This document shows positions 8,495 through 18,700 of a stretch of DNA of 34,376 nt, piece by piece. The notes under the pieces are model-generated. The model was not told the DNA's origin, did not search any database, and saw only the letters and a list, made by a program, of their open reading frames with translations. The stretch comes from Bradyrhizobium sp. GTDB lineage: Bacteria; Pseudomonadota; Alphaproteobacteria; Rhizobiales; Xanthobacteraceae. The position numbers were made by a program, and so were the translations under genes. Each line of letters opens with the position of its first letter. The first letter of the stretch is position 1. The stretch covers positions 1 to 34,376 of the forward strand of contig NZ_JAFATE010000741.1 of assembly GCF_019244115.1 (NCBI RefSeq), read 5' to 3'.

Positions 8495-8526
8495 TTTGGC
8501 GACGATGACGCTAAATCGCTGGTACC

Positions 8527-9596
8527 CTATTGCGCGGCCTTGGCGGCCTCCTGTGCCATCGCGAGTTCGTTGTCCGCCGTGCCGTCGGCCGCCCGTGCCG
8601 CCCTCACGTTGGCGTCGGCGGTCTTGTCAGCGGCCAGCGCCGCCTTCAGCGTGGCATCCGTGGCCTTGTCGGCGGCAGTGGTCGCAGCCTTCACCGCCGC
8701 CATGTTCGCCGCAGTCGGGTTCTTCTTTTCGGCAGCCAGCGCAGCCTTCAGGTTGGCTGCGGCCTTTATCTCCGCGGCCAGCGCGGCCTTCACGGCGGCG
8801 TCATCGGTCTTGTCGACGGCTTGCGCAGCCTTCAGCTTGACGTCGTCAGTCTTGTCGGCGGCTTGCGCCGCTTTCAGCTTGGCTTCCGCGGCCTGTCCGG
8901 TATCAGAGGTCTTTGCTGCCGTGTTCGTCGCGTTAGGGTTCTTGGCCACCGCCGCCGCAACATCGGCTTTGCCGTCAGTCATCTGCGCCGCCCTCACCGC
9001 GGCGTCCGCTTTCCTATCGGCCGCCTGTGCCGCCTTCACGTTGGCGTCGGCGGTCTTGTCGGCAGCCAGCGCCGCCTTCAACTTGGCCTCCGCGGCGTTG
9101 TCGGCAGCGGTCGCGGCCTTCACTGCGGCCATGTTCGCCGCACTCGGGGTCTTCTTTTCGGCGGCCTGCGCAGCCTTCAGGTTGGCTGCGGCCTTTATCT
9201 CCGCGGCCAGCGCGGCCTTCACGGCGGCGTCATCGGTCTTGTCGACGCTTGCGCAGCCTTCAGCTTGACGTCGTCAGTCTTGTCGACGGCTTGCGCCGCC
9301 TTCAAATTGGCGCCGGCCGTTCTGTCGATAACCCGTGCCGCTGCGAGCCCGCTCGGTGCGTGGCTGGACGCCGCGGGTGCCGGGGCGCCGGCGTTGTTGA
9401 CCACTGCCGGCATCGCCACCGGCCTTGCTGCGATCGCAACCGGTGCTTGCGGCATCATTGCCACATGAGGCGCGATCATCGGCAGCGCCGGCATCGCCCC
9501 CAAGTGTGCGGCAGATGCTGGTGTGCTCAACGTTGCAACGCCGAACAGTGTAGGTGCTAGGGCCAGCACTGTGCCGCTGGTGATGAGGCGACTCAT
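8527..9596 (-). pseudogene. Secreted Ala/Lys-rich repeat protein, one-base frameshift
   Basis: The ATG at 9596 follows AAGGAGAG. It begins 'MSRLITSGTVLALAPTLFGV' and a signal peptide ends at 'TPASA'. After a Pro/Ala/Met-rich linker come many degenerate copies of an Ala-Lys-Asp unit of about 11 residues ('LKAALAADKTADANVKAAQA', 'ADRKADAAVRAAQ', 'EIKAAANLKAA'), predicted helical, to the stop at 8527. Near 9247 one G is missing compared with the parallel repeat at 8812-8830 (GACGCT against GACGGCT), which shifts the frame; without it the protein would be about 356 residues. Sequence-wise it resembles surface or LEA/histone-H1-like Ala-Lys repeat proteins, but no function can be assigned. The frame downstream of the shift is open and clean, so the change is recent or an error. 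Confidence 0.75.
8583..9309. repeat. Two long in-frame direct repeats, period 429 bases
   Basis: The segments from about 8583-8880 and 9012-9309 are near copies at an offset of 429 bases (143 codons), with long identical runs around 8750-8820 and 9179-9249. They encode the two halves of the Ala/Lys-rich protein. The offset is a multiple of three, so the duplication itself kept the frame. Confidence 0.75.
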
Positions 9597-9939
9597 CCGA
9601 CTCTCCTTCGCGTTCCCAGGTCATGCGCCGACCATCAGCTCGGCGTCGGCGGAGATATTCAGAAATAGTCTTGTCATCCACATGGCCCAACCGCGTGCTG
9701 GATCGTAAAAAAACTTGACGCGCGTGCCCTACCTTGAGTCACATTGTGAAAGTGTCCCAGATCGAAACGACAATCAGGCTTTTGCCCGGCGCGGTGGAAC
9801 TGCTGCAGCACTCGTCCGCATCGGTTCGTCGCGCCCCAGCCCTCCGATGTCGTTTCTATTTCAACATGCAGGGCTGGCGCTCAAAACGAGAGATCGTAGT
9901 AGTTCTGCCGGAGACGAGTGCTCCTATAGCGCTTCCCAG
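9597..9939. other. No gene recognised
   Basis: Upstream region of the minus-strand repeat protein. Beyond its ribosome binding site next to 9596 I see no convincing coding frame. Confidence 0.4.
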
Positions 9940-10650
9940 TTGTGTGCTTTTTCGAGCAGCTTGTGCCGACGCCCGTAAGGCAGCGCGTGTTCGGGATTGC
10001 GCTCGGTTACGAGGACATCAACGATTACGACGAAACTGCGGTACGATCCGGTGATGGCCGTGCTGGCGGGCAGCTGCAACCAAGGCGAGCGAATTGCGAT
10101 TCGATGACGGGCACCTCTAACCCGTCTCGAGCTAACTAAATCGGGATGTCACAAGATCGCGCACCATCCAGCAGCCATCGGGAACGCCGTTCGTCACGTT
10201 GTTCCTGGAGGCGCACCGGACGGAGCCAAGGGGAGAGCATCCTCGATCTCGACACGACCGACGATCTGCGACATGGGCAGCAGCAAAGGCGGTTATTTCA
10301 CGCTTATCTGCTACCACACATTTTTCTGTGGCCATCATCTGCTGGCGGCGAAGCCGCGGCCTATCGACATCGATGCCGGAGAGGATCCAATCGAGGAGAT
10401 TGCCCGGATTGTGGCACAGATCCGACAGCGCGGCCGCACACGCGTCTCCTTCTGTGCGCCGACTGGGCGTTTTGCACGCGATGCGCTGATGAGTTGGTGT
10501 AAGGCCAATGAGGTCGGCTTCATCTTCGGATCTGTCAAGAACGTCCTCTTGTGCGCGCGAGCTAGGCCGAGTTCGTCGAAGCCCGCGAATGCGGAGCCTG
10601 CAGTGGCTGAGCATCCTCATTCCCAGTCTTCTGGATATGCGAACTTCCAG
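9940..10650 (+). pseudogene. IS1380-family transposase remnant
   Basis: Pieces in different frames follow the order of an IS1380-type transposase: 'VRQRVFGIALGYEDINDYDE' (conserved GYED block), 'RYDPVMAVLAG', 'RLELT', 'FVTLFLEAHR', 'ILDLDTTDD' (catalytic Asp block), 'GQQQRRLFHAY', 'FCGHHLLAAKPRPIDIDAGE', 'DPIEEIARIVAQIRQRGRTR', 'FARDALMSWCKANEVGFIFG'. Multiple frameshifts are present, and both the N-terminus and the final third are missing. No terminal repeats found. It ends just upstream of the chemotaxis receptor gene. Confidence 0.8.
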
Positions 10651-10798
10651 GCCGCGGAGACGGCAATCGCTTTGCACGTGATCGCCGTAGTTCTACGGGC
10701 GGTAACGTTAGTAGTGCGTAGAGTGATTCGAAGCAAATCTCAGTAGCATGACGCGGATCGTTGCTCTCGTTTTCAAACCGTCATCTTCGGAGTTGGCA

Positions 10799-12505
10799 AT
10801 GCGATTCCTTGGTCGCTTTCGTATTCTGACCAAAATTCTCGCGATCGTCTTTCTGTTGAGCTGCGTCGCTGGGATCATGGCCTATCTCGGCATTTCGGCG
10901 CTCGGCGATCTGAGCGCGAAGGCCGACGCCATGGCTGCGGCAGCCGACCGCGCACTTTTGGCAGCGCGCGCCAATCAGAACGTCCTTGCTTTGAACCGCG
11001 CAGAGTTTCGCAGCGCCCTCGATCCACGCGACGAGAATCGCCTGGCCGCACGCGAGGTGATCGAGATCCAGCTCAAGCAGTATCAGGAGCGCTTCGAAGA
11101 GGTCAGCAAGACACCGGACGAGATGGCCCAAGCTCTGCTTCCCCATGCGAGCGAGGCGTTTGCCGCCTACAAGGCTCAGATGGGCGCGACCCTTGCGGCG
11201 ATCGATGCAGAGAAATCTTCAAAGTTGACCGAGAGCGCCGAGAAGTTGCGCGAGATTGTCATGAAGAGCCGTGCGGCGGCGGAGAATCTGCAGGCTACGA
11301 TCCGCGCCGTGGCTGATCGCCTGGATGCCAGGGTCGAGGAAAAGAGCAAGGAAGCTCGCGAGCAGTACGAAGCGACCTCACGATTGTTGCTGATCGTGGC
11401 CATATCCGGGGTCATTTTCGGCGGCGTGCTTGGCTTCATCATCGGGCAGTTCGGGGTGGCCAAGCCGATCCGGTCGATCGTCGACCTGCTGCAGCGGCTG
11501 GCCATGGGCAACTACGATGTCGAGGTTCACAGTGCCGACCGCGCAGACGAGGTGGGAGACGTTGCCCAGGCGGCGGTCGTCTTCAAGGAAAACGGCTTGG
11601 CCAAGATCCGCATGGAGGCCGAGCAGAAGGAGACGGAGAAGCGCGCCGCCGCGCAGCGCCGAGCCGACATGCTGCAGCTTGCCGACCGCTTTGAGCGCGC
11701 TGTGGGCGAGATCATCGACACCGTCTCGTCCGCCTCTACCGAGCTCGAAGCCTCCGCGAGCACGCTGACGTCGACCGCGGCGCACGGCCAGACGCTTGCA
11801 ACTACCGTCGCAGTCGCATCGGAGGAGGCCTCCACCAACGTGCAGTCGGTGGCCTCTGCGACGGAACAACTGTCCTCGTCAGTCAACGAGATCAGCCGGC
11901 AAGTGCAGGAATCCGCGCGCATGGCAAACGAAGCGGTCGATCAGGCGCGCCGCACCAACGATCGCGTCAGCGAACTGTCCAAAGCCGCAAGCCGTATTGG
12001 CGATGTGGTCGAGCTGATCAACACGATCGCCGGCCAGACCAACCTGCTGGCACTGAATGCGACCATCGAAGCGGCGCGCGCTGGCGAAGCGGGTCGCGGC
12101 TTTGCCGTAGTCGCCTCCGAGGTCAAGGCGCTTGCCGAGCAGACGGCGAAAGCTACCGGCGAGATCGGCCAGCAGATCGCTGGCATCCAGGCGGCGACCC
12201 AGGAATCGGTCGGAGCAATCAGGGAAATTTCTGGCACCATCGAAAAGCTGTCGGAAATCTCCTCGACCATTGCGGCCGCGGTGGAAGAGCAGGGAGCAGC
12301 GACACAGGAAATCTCCCGCAACGTGCAGCAGGCCGCGCAAGGCACGCAACAGGTCTCGGCCAACATCACCGATGTGCAGCGGGGCGCGACCGAAACCGGT
12401 TCGGCCTCCTCGCAGGTGCTCTCGGCGGCGCAGTCACTCTCCGGCGACAGCAACCGGCTGAAACTCGAGGTCGACAAGTTCCTTAATACGGTCCGCGCGG
12501 CGTAG
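10799..12505 (+). CDS. Methyl-accepting chemotaxis protein
   Basis: A 568-residue chemoreceptor. The ATG at 10799 ([14 protein letters not shown]) is preferred to the in-frame ATG at 10748, because GGAG lies just upstream and the membrane helix then sits at the N-terminus. Layout: transmembrane helix 1 about residues 10-30, a helical periplasmic sensor region of about 165 residues of the four-helix-bundle type, transmembrane helix 2 about 195-218 ('[20 protein letters not shown]'), a HAMP linker, then a long coiled-coil signalling domain. Its hairpin tip, around residues 411-445, reads '[20 protein letters not shown]' then '[19 protein letters not shown]', which is where CheA and CheW bind. 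No CheR-binding pentapeptide is seen at the C-terminus. It appears intact and lies alone among remnants. Confidence 0.95.
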   Translation: MRFLGRFRILTKILAIVFLLSCVAGIMAYLGISALGDLSAKADAMAAAADRALLAARANQNVLALNRAEFRSALDPRDENRLAAREVIEIQLKQYQERFEEVSKTPDEMAQALLPHASEAFAAYKAQMGATLAAIDAEKSSKLTESAEKLREIVMKSRAAAENLQATIRAVADRLDARVEEKSKEAREQYEATSRLLLIVAISGVIFGGVLGFIIGQFGVAKPIRSIVDLLQRLAMGNYDVEVHSADRADEVGDVAQAAVVFKENGLAKIRMEAEQKETEKRAAAQRRADMLQLADRFERAVGEIIDTVSSASTELEASASTLTSTAAHGQTLATTVAVASEEASTNVQSVASATEQLSSSVNEISRQVQESARMANEAVDQARRTNDRVSELSKAASRIGDVVELINTIAGQTNLLALNATIEAARAGEAGRGFAVVASEVKALAEQTAKATGEIGQQIAGIQAATQESVGAIREISGTIEKLSEISSTIAAAVEEQGAATQEISRNVQQAAQGTQQVSANITDVQRGATETGSASSQVLSAAQSLSGDSNRLKLEVDKFLNTVRAA

Positions 12506-12892
12506 TTGGGCGTCACGGCGCCGCCGATGCGAAGGAAACGTCCGAGGGCACGCAGATTTGAGATAGCTGAGATGACGAGGTGGGTCGGTTTCGTTCCAAT
12601 GTTCGCGGGGGTAGTAGCCTTTGCCACCCCCCGACTGAATTTCGGTCTGTCTGAAAGCGTCAGCATTCCAACTCTGCCATCCGACATACTTGGCTGCATG
12701 CTGATCTTGGCGGGGCTGGCGAAGGGAATGTACTGGATTTCCACGGAACCGAATCCACTTCACATGACGCCCGCTCGATTTAATATTTTGGCCTTTTTCG
12801 CCGTGCAGCGTTATGCAAATGGCCCGAACGTTGTTACAAGCCACCACGGCCTAAGATTAACTCAGTGCAGAAAACCGCCAGCTGAAACTGCC
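12506..12892. other. No gene recognised
   Basis: A frame on the plus strand (12506-12979) is open and has a hydrophobic middle ('WVGFVPMFAGVVAFATP'), but its second half overlaps the conserved small protein on the other strand and I recognise nothing in it. Treated as probably non-coding. Confidence 0.35.
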
Positions 12893-13105
12893 TTAGCCTC
12901 TCACTCTCCTCTCTTTTTCGAGAGCCTCCAAAAAGCGCTCCAGCGCTATCTTCCCAGCGTGATCTGCCTCGGTTTTTGACTCGTAGCCGCGTTCGCTCAC
13001 CTTGACGCCCATCGGCTCGCGGGTTCGCCGAAGTTCCCAGGCCCAAGGGAGGGGACTATCATCAGCTTTGAAACAGGCTATGTAATACGTTGGCCTCTTT
13101 GCCAT
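12893..13105 (-). CDS. Conserved small hypothetical protein (70 aa)
   Basis: Begins 'MAKRPTYYIACFKADDSPLP', continues with 'WAWELRRTREPMGVKV' and a charged helix ending 'ALERFLEALEKERRVRG'. I recall similar 65-75 residue proteins of unknown role in Bradyrhizobium, which start the same way and have the same W-W-E-L-R-R core; this is memory, not a search. The start at 13105 is chosen on that basis. The frame continues upstream to 13240, but that part is not protein-like. It appears complete. Confidence 0.6.
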   Translation of the reverse strand: MAKRPTYYIACFKADDSPLPWAWELRRTREPMGVKVSERGYESKTEADHAGKIALERFLEALEKERRVRG

Positions 13106-13175
13106 TCGCCAGTTTAAGCCCGCACCAAGATTTAAGCCACTACGAAACGGTTCATCCGGCGTCTGGATTCGCCAG

Positions 13176-13259
13176 TCAGGCATAGGCAATGAGGAGCAGC
13201 ACGACGAGTAGGGCGAGAGGCCAAACAAGCGAGAGAGCAAACCAGGAGTTGTCGCGCAT
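13176..13259 (-). CDS. Possible 27-residue membrane peptide
   Basis: 'MRDNSWFALSLVWPLALLVV' followed by 'LLLIAYA' and a stop gives a single hydrophobic helix with a short charged N-terminus, the layout of a small membrane protein. There is no clear ribosome binding site and no known family, so it is only a candidate. Confidence 0.25.
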   Translation of the reverse strand: MRDNSWFALSLVWPLALLVVLLLIAYA

Positions 13260-13790
13260 CAGGGGTTCAGAGACTCGAACGAAATGACACAAAGATCGAC
13301 GCCACAGCCGGGCATAGCGGCAACCGACAGCGGCGCGACACGCCTTCGTGGCTTGGAATGACATGCATATTGCGGGCCAGATCAAACCTCCGTCGGCCCG
13401 TCGCAAACCGACGGATGCCGAACGCGCGTGAATGGCATAGGCTGCACGAGAATTCGCAAGCGAAGACTGAGGCCGCCCCGGCCTCTTCCTCTTATGGTGA
13501 CAAACGCGCCGCCAAAGTCCGCGGGGGGTGGAGGGGCCGCCTCACCTCGATCGGCCACCCGACATAACGTCTAGTGCGAATTTCTAGGCACAGCCTCAAA
13601 CCCTAGCGGCTTGCCGACCCTTACCTTGGCGGCGCATTCTTCCCCCATGATCACGAAATCGCGAGACCGGATTTACGTCAGCTCGATCGGGGATCTCCGA
13701 GCAACGCGCGGCGGGGCACGGAAAGAAGCCGACAGGCGCTTGCGACGCCTAGAATAAGCGTAACCGGCATGAGCTTCCACGTCTGCAGCA
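13260..13790. other. No gene recognised
   Basis: Several short overlapping frames on both strands, none with family motifs or a supported start. It lies between the small membrane-peptide candidate and the YecA-like remnant. Confidence 0.4.
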
Positions 13791-14423
<633 letters not shown>

Positions 14424-14427
<4 letters not shown>

Positions 14428-14855
14428 CTGCCGGCGAATTTTTCGAAGCAGTCAGGCGCATGCCATTCGTGCCTTGGCAGCAGGTGACGCGCGGGGCGCC
14501 CTTTGTCGTTTTTATGGCGCATCCCGATCACGAAAGCCTTGGCATGGGTGGTTTGATCGCACTGGCAACCAAGGCTCGCCAAGCAGTGACCATGGTCTTG
14601 TTGACTGATGGCGCAGGGTCGCCCCGTCGTTCACGGTCTCACCCGCACGAGCGCCTGATCGCGGTGCGAGGCAGCTGCCCGGCTCGGTCTCTCGCCCTGC
14701 CCTCTACATGCGCTTGGATCGATAAGCCGCTCGGCCTATTGATTGACCTCGCTCAGACCGACGATTCCCTGACCAAGCTCGCTGCGCAATATGGTCTCAA
14801 AGAACTTGAACCCATCGGCCCATCACCAGAGACTCAATCGTTTGGGTCGTTCTAA
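14424..14855 (+). pseudogene. PIG-L/LmbE deacetylase, N-terminal fragment
   Basis: The GTG at 14424 overlaps the preceding stop. 'FVVFMAHPDHESLGMGGLIA' is the zinc-binding opening of PIG-L/LmbE N-acetylglucosaminyl deacetylases, usually AHPDDE; here the second Asp, the general base/metal residue, is His. 'VTMVLLTDGAGS' and 'HERLIAVR' follow the family, after which the match is lost at about 14670 and the frame runs on into unrelated sequence to 14855. The second metal-binding His block is missing. Truncated and inactive as written. Confidence 0.65.
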
Positions 14856-15208
14856 ATGGCCGGGTCCGTTTTGTCGCTCATGGTCAGTATTCCTTGAAAC
14901 CAAACATTGAATTCACGGATTGTTCCTCGAGAGGGCTTCGATGATCGCGTTTAGAACCGTTCGCGTCTCGACTCTTGGCAGGTGACTTTGATCTGGCCTG
15001 CCGGACCGTTCCTAGCCGCCGATCGACTCGCAATAAGAGAGTACGATTTGCCTCCGGCCTCGGCGCTGGTTGGGTACAAGCGCTCGCTGCCCGCAGCGGC
15101 AAGCATGCGAAGGTGCTTATGAGACAAAATAGAATGGCCAATAGCAACTTGTGCGACCGAAGCGGGTTTTTGTCGTCAAAGGGCGGACTCTGTTCCAGGA
15201 GCTGTCAG
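14856..15208. other. Leader region of the thiamine-diphosphate enzyme
   Basis: No gene recognised. The frame of the next gene is open upstream to 14975, but that part has no family similarity; the Tat leader and a good AGGAG show that translation starts at 15209. Confidence 0.45.
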
Positions 15209-17017
15209 ATGGCAAAGTCCAGAGGTCTTGATCGGCGAAACTTCATTTCGGCTGCGGCTGCTGGGCTGGCAGTTGCGGGGACACCCACGCGGACCAGCGC
15301 GGCCACACAGCCCGCGGAAACCGCCTCCGCGATAACGCCGCAGCCCATGCCAGACTTCGAGGACGACCAAAACACCGCCGACATCTTAGTTGAGATCCTG
15401 ATCGCCTGGGGGGCGACGCACGCCTTCGGTATCGTTGGCGACGGCATCAATTCCATCATTGAAGCGCTGCGGAAGCGCGCTGACCGCATCAAATATATCG
15501 GCGTGCGCCACGAGGAGGCAGCAGCCTTCATGGCTTCCGGTTTCGCCAAGCATACGGGGCGGCTTGGCGTCTGTGTCGGAACGACCGGGCCCGGTGCGAT
15601 CCATCTGCTCAATGGCCTCTATGACGCCGCATTCGACGGCGCGCCGGTGGTCGCGTTGACCGGCTTGACTTTTCACGATCTCAAAGGGGTGCGCTATCAG
15701 CAGAGCGTCGACACCGTGCGGCTGATGCAGACTGTTGCGCTCTATAACGAGGAAGTGACCGGGCCGGAGCATGCGGTAATTGTCGGCAATCGCGCCTGCC
15801 GTGCTGCGCTTGGCGATCGCGGCGTCGCCCATCTGACCATCTCGAAAGATGTTCAGATGATGAAGCGGTCCGCCGACAAAAAGTCGATGCGCAATCCCGG
15901 CGTCCGTACTTCGTCGTCATGGACAACGCCCCTTTCGGCGGGACCGGTTGATCAGATACGCGCCGCCGCGGACATCCTCAACTCAGGCCAGAAGGTTGCG
16001 ATTCTGGCTGGACAGGGCGCCCTTCACGCGCGCCAAGAAGTCACTCAACTTGCAGATGCCCTCGGTGCGCCAGTTGCCAAGTCACTGCTCGGCAAGGCCG
16101 TGCTGGCCGACGATTCGCCTTTCACAACTGGCGGCATCGGGGACCTCGGCACAGCGCCGTCGTCTTGGGCGATGAAGAATTGCGACACCGTGCTGATCCT
16201 GGGCTCGACCATGCCTTGGGAGGAGTATTATCCGCACCCGGGACAGGCGCGAGGTATCCAGATCGACCTCAAGGCCGATCGCATCGGCCTGCGATATCCG
16301 GTTGAAGTAGGGCTGGTCTCGGACGTTAAGGCGACTCTTGCTGCCATGCTTCCCCTTATCCAGCGCAAGAGCGACCGAGCCTTCTTGAATGAGGCGCAGC
16401 AGCGCATGTTCGACTGGAACGGAATGCTTGACCGAATCGAGAGGACATCGCGCGCACCATTGCGTCCTCAAATGGTCATTCGAACGCTCAGCGACCTAGT
16501 TGCTGACGACGCCGTGATCTCGCTGGACTGCGGCGCCAACACGCATTTTGCGGCACGCTGCCTGAAACTCCGCGAGAACCAGCGGCTGACCGGGACCGGT
16601 ATGCTCGCAACCATGGCACCTGGGCTGCCCTTCGCGATCGCGGCCCAATTGGCCTATCCGGGTAAGCAGTCGGTCGCCGTGGTCGGTGATGGAGGCTTCG
16701 CCATGCTGATGGCCGAGCTCTCCACCGCCGTCTCACAGCAGCTTCCTGTCAAAATCGTCCTGCTCAAGAACAACAGCCTTGCTGAGGTGATGTTCGAGCA
16801 AAGGGAGATCGGTAATCCGGACTTTGGCTGTAATCTGCCTCCGATCGATTTCGTGAGCTTCGCCAAGGCGTGCGGAGCCGACGCGTTCCGCTGTGAGAAG
16901 CCTGATGAGATCAAGGATGCCATCAACGCCGCGCTGAACTCCTCAAAGCCCGCTTTGGTTGAGGCCATCGTCGACGCCGAGGAGAAGCCGGCCAAGCCGG
17001 AAGAGTTAAAGGCCTGA
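15209..17017 (+). CDS. Thiamine-diphosphate-dependent enzyme with Tat leader (pyruvate oxidase/acetolactate synthase family)
   Basis: A 602-residue ThDP enzyme. The ATG at 15209 follows AGGAG by eight bases. The N-terminus 'MAKSRGLDRRNFISAAAAGL' has the twin-arginine motif RRNFI, a hydrophobic core and a cleavage-like 'TSA', so Tat export is predicted. The Pyr domain follows: 'ADILVEILIAWGATHAFGIV' and 'GDGINSIIEALRK', with catalytic Glu in 'VRHEEAAAFMASGFAK', then 'GTTGPGAIHLLNGLYDA'. The middle domain reads 'AILAGQGALHA'. The PP domain has the ThDP/Mg motif from 'GDGGFAMLMAELSTAV' to 'VLLKNNS'. Overall it resembles pyruvate oxidase and acetolactate-synthase-like proteins, which act on pyruvate or other 2-oxo acids. 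It is intact, and no regulatory small subunit is nearby. The substrate cannot be read from sequence. Confidence 0.9.
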   Translation: MAKSRGLDRRNFISAAAAGLAVAGTPTRTSAATQPAETASAITPQPMPDFEDDQNTADILVEILIAWGATHAFGIVGDGINSIIEALRKRADRIKYIGVRHEEAAAFMASGFAKHTGRLGVCVGTTGPGAIHLLNGLYDAAFDGAPVVALTGLTFHDLKGVRYQQSVDTVRLMQTVALYNEEVTGPEHAVIVGNRACRAALGDRGVAHLTISKDVQMMKRSADKKSMRNPGVRTSSSWTTPLSAGPVDQIRAAADILNSGQKVAILAGQGALHARQEVTQLADALGAPVAKSLLGKAVLADDSPFTTGGIGDLGTAPSSWAMKNCDTVLILGSTMPWEEYYPHPGQARGIQIDLKADRIGLRYPVEVGLVSDVKATLAAMLPLIQRKSDRAFLNEAQQRMFDWNGMLDRIERTSRAPLRPQMVIRTLSDLVADDAVISLDCGANTHFAARCLKLRENQRLTGTGMLATMAPGLPFAIAAQLAYPGKQSVAVVGDGGFAMLMAELSTAVSQQLPVKIVLLKNNSLAEVMFEQREIGNPDFGCNLPPIDFVSFAKACGADAFRCEKPDEIKDAINAALNSSKPALVEAIVDAEEKPAKPEELKA

Positions 17018-17316
17018 CGGTGTTTGCATAGGAACCGAGCCTGAACGCGACAAGGAAGGTGGAAAGAAATGGCGGATGGCCAGGAAGGTTTCCGAAAGGA
17101 GCGCCCCGACGCCGGCGAGCGTCCAGTTGCTGGTCCTCCTCGACAGGTACGCTTCTCGCCGGCGAGAGATCGACGGCAGGTTCGGACACACGCCAAGAAG
17201 GCGCCGGGAAAAGGCTCGAGGCAGCTTCTTTGCGAGGTTTCAGTGTCCGACAGCGCTTGTCCAGCAAAATGCCGGTCACGCTCACGATCAATCTAACCCG
17301 GGGCGTAATAGAACCA
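17018..17316. other. No gene recognised
   Basis: Convergent interval between the ThDP enzyme and the lipoprotein gene. Short Arg-rich frames on the plus strand (for example from 17069) have no family features. Confidence 0.35.
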
Positions 17317-17721
17317 TCAAAACTTAAACGGCATGACCGAAACAGATAACTTGCCGTCCGAAGATCGTTGGACGGTAAAATTCACCTCTTTGGACGCTTT
17401 CGTGTCGCCGACCGTCACGGATATCGCGCTGCTACATGTGACCGTTCGCTTGTCTTTACTAGTTGAAGTCGTGACTATCTTTTCGCCGAGAAGATATTCC
17501 GGTTTTATGCTTTCCAAATTCGTTGGCTTTTCGGTTTGCGAGACCGTCGAGTTTTTGGCGGCGTAGTTGACCAGAGCATTGTTGTGGTCGTCAGAAATTG
17601 TTTGGAGCACGGCGTTTCGAGTCTCGACGGAATCGCAATCAGTCGTGGCGCCGCAGCCGCCGAGAAAAAATAGACAAGGAACGCCCCAAAGAACTAGCCA
17701 CCGGTTGCGACAGTACGGCAT
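17317..17721 (-). CDS. Small lipoprotein, function unknown
   Basis: A 134-residue protein. 'MPYCRNRWLVLWGVPCLFFL' followed by 'GGCGATTDC' is a lipoprotein signal with lipobox LGGC, so Cys23 should be lipidated. The mature part is about 110 residues, Ser/Thr/Lys-rich with predicted strands ('RTVTCSSAISVTVGDTKAS', 'EVNFTVQRSSDGKLSVSVMP') and reads as a compact beta domain with two further Cys. The composition (Asn, Thr, Lys) differs from its GC-rich neighbours. A weak GACGAGA lies upstream. No family recognised. Confidence 0.7.
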   Translation of the reverse strand: MPYCRNRWLVLWGVPCLFFLGGCGATTDCDSVETRNAVLQTISDDHNNALVNYAAKNSTVSQTEKPTNLESIKPEYLLGEKIVTTSTSKDKRTVTCSSAISVTVGDTKASKEVNFTVQRSSDGKLSVSVMPFKF

Positions 17722-18028
17722 CCAGATCTCGTCATGCTTCTTAGTGGTTGAACCTCAGCAAGCAACCGATTCGAAGGAGCATTGTTCCACGCAACTGATT
17801 TGCCTCCCGGCTCACTGGATATCCCGAAGAGGTGCTGGCGACATTCGACTTGGTCGTCGCAAGTATCCCTAGCCGCTTCAAACGTGATCGAAAGGCCCAG
17901 AGCGCGGGCCATGTCCCTTCGCCGGCCGAATCTTCGTGAACATATGAGAGCAACAACAGCGCTCGCGCGCGAGATGCGGTGCAAGGCGTATGAAGCTCAG
18001 CTTGCCGTGAAAGACAAGCGCATCGCTT
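17722..18028. other. No gene recognised
   Basis: Upstream of the lipoprotein gene and before the aldo/keto reductase fragment. Frames on both strands are short and show no family motif. Confidence 0.35.
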
Positions 18029-18169
18029 GCCGAGAACTTCGAAGTTTTCGACTTCACGCTGAGTGCGGAGGACGTCGCTGCAATCGACGCGCTGGATACG
18101 GGCGTGCGTAGCGGCCCTGATCCAGACGCCGTGCACGCGACGACTTTCCCGATCACGGTCGAGGATTGA
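18029..18169 (+). pseudogene. Aldo/keto reductase, C-terminal fragment
   Basis: About 46 residues: '[20 protein letters not shown]', '[15 protein letters not shown]' and a stop at 18169. This is the typical C-terminal end of aldo/keto reductases (ENFxVFDFxLSxEDxxxIxxLD). The catalytic Tyr/Lys/His part is missing. Confidence 0.75.
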
Positions 18170-18176
18170 GGTTGTC

Positions 18177-18384
18177 ATGAATGCTTGCCTCGAGGGAAAG
18201 GTCGCTCTCGTCAAGGGCGCGGACACCGCCATCGGCTTGGCGACCGCGCAGGCTCTTGCCGAACCAGGGGCGGCCGTCGGACGTTAACGAGGTCCATTCA
18301 GCCGCGGAGAGAGTCCTCGTGCAGCAGTCCGGCGCGAGCTTCATGGTTGGACATGCCCTCGATGGAGGCGTGTTGGCTCAGTAG
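18177..18384 (+). pseudogene. SDR oxidoreductase with the middle deleted
   Basis: The ATG at 18177 gives 'MNACLEGKVALVKGADTAIG' and 'LATAQALAEPGAAV', the first Rossmann strand and helix of a short-chain dehydrogenase with the TGxxxGIG turn worn to KGADTAIG. At about 18280 the frame switches directly to the last ~25 residues, 'SGASFMVGHALDGGVLAQ' (family: SSFxxGxxLxVDGG). About 180 residues, including the catalytic Ser-Tyr-Lys, are deleted. Confidence 0.7.
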
Positions 18385-18425
18385 CCGGTTGTGATCTGAT
18401 TCGATGGCCACGAGGATACTTCAAT

Positions 18426-18700
18426 ATGGCATGGTCCAATGACGAGCTTCGCAAAATCGCAGACACTGACGATCGCCACGTCTCACCGTTCCGCCCCGAT
18501 GGGAAGACCTATGGCACGCCGACCTGGATCTGGTCAGTCGTAGTCGACGGCGATCTTTATGTCCGAGCCTATAACGGCCGACAGTCGCGCTGGTATCAGC
18601 GGCCCTGGGCCAAAAGGCGGGGCGGATCACTGCCGCGGGCATGACAAAGGACATCGTCTTCGAGCCGGTCGATGGGGCCATCAATGACCGTGGACCGGTA
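18426..18700 (+). pseudogene. DUF2255-family protein, frameshifted and truncated
   Basis: 'MAWSNDELRKIADTDDRHVS', 'GTPTWIWSVVVDGDLYVRAY' and 'NGRQSRWYQ' match the start of DUF2255, a family related in fold to nitroreductase/FMN-binding barrels. Near 18600 the frame changes to 'ALGQKAGRITAAGMTKDIVF' and 'EPVDGAINDR', after which the expected final third (a conserved 'Y..KY' segment) is replaced by unrelated sequence. Not functional as written. Confidence 0.7.

Noticed and set aside
8081..9268. 395-codon plus-strand Ala/Ser/Phe-rich frame
   Set aside because: It is the antisense of the Ala/Lys repeat gene; its apparent repeats come from the DNA repeats. The minus strand has the signal peptide and ribosome binding site.
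8583..9309. Possible CRISPR-like or minisatellite array
   Set aside because: The repeats are long, coding and degenerate at an 11-residue scale, without spacers; no CRISPR array or cas gene is seen anywhere.
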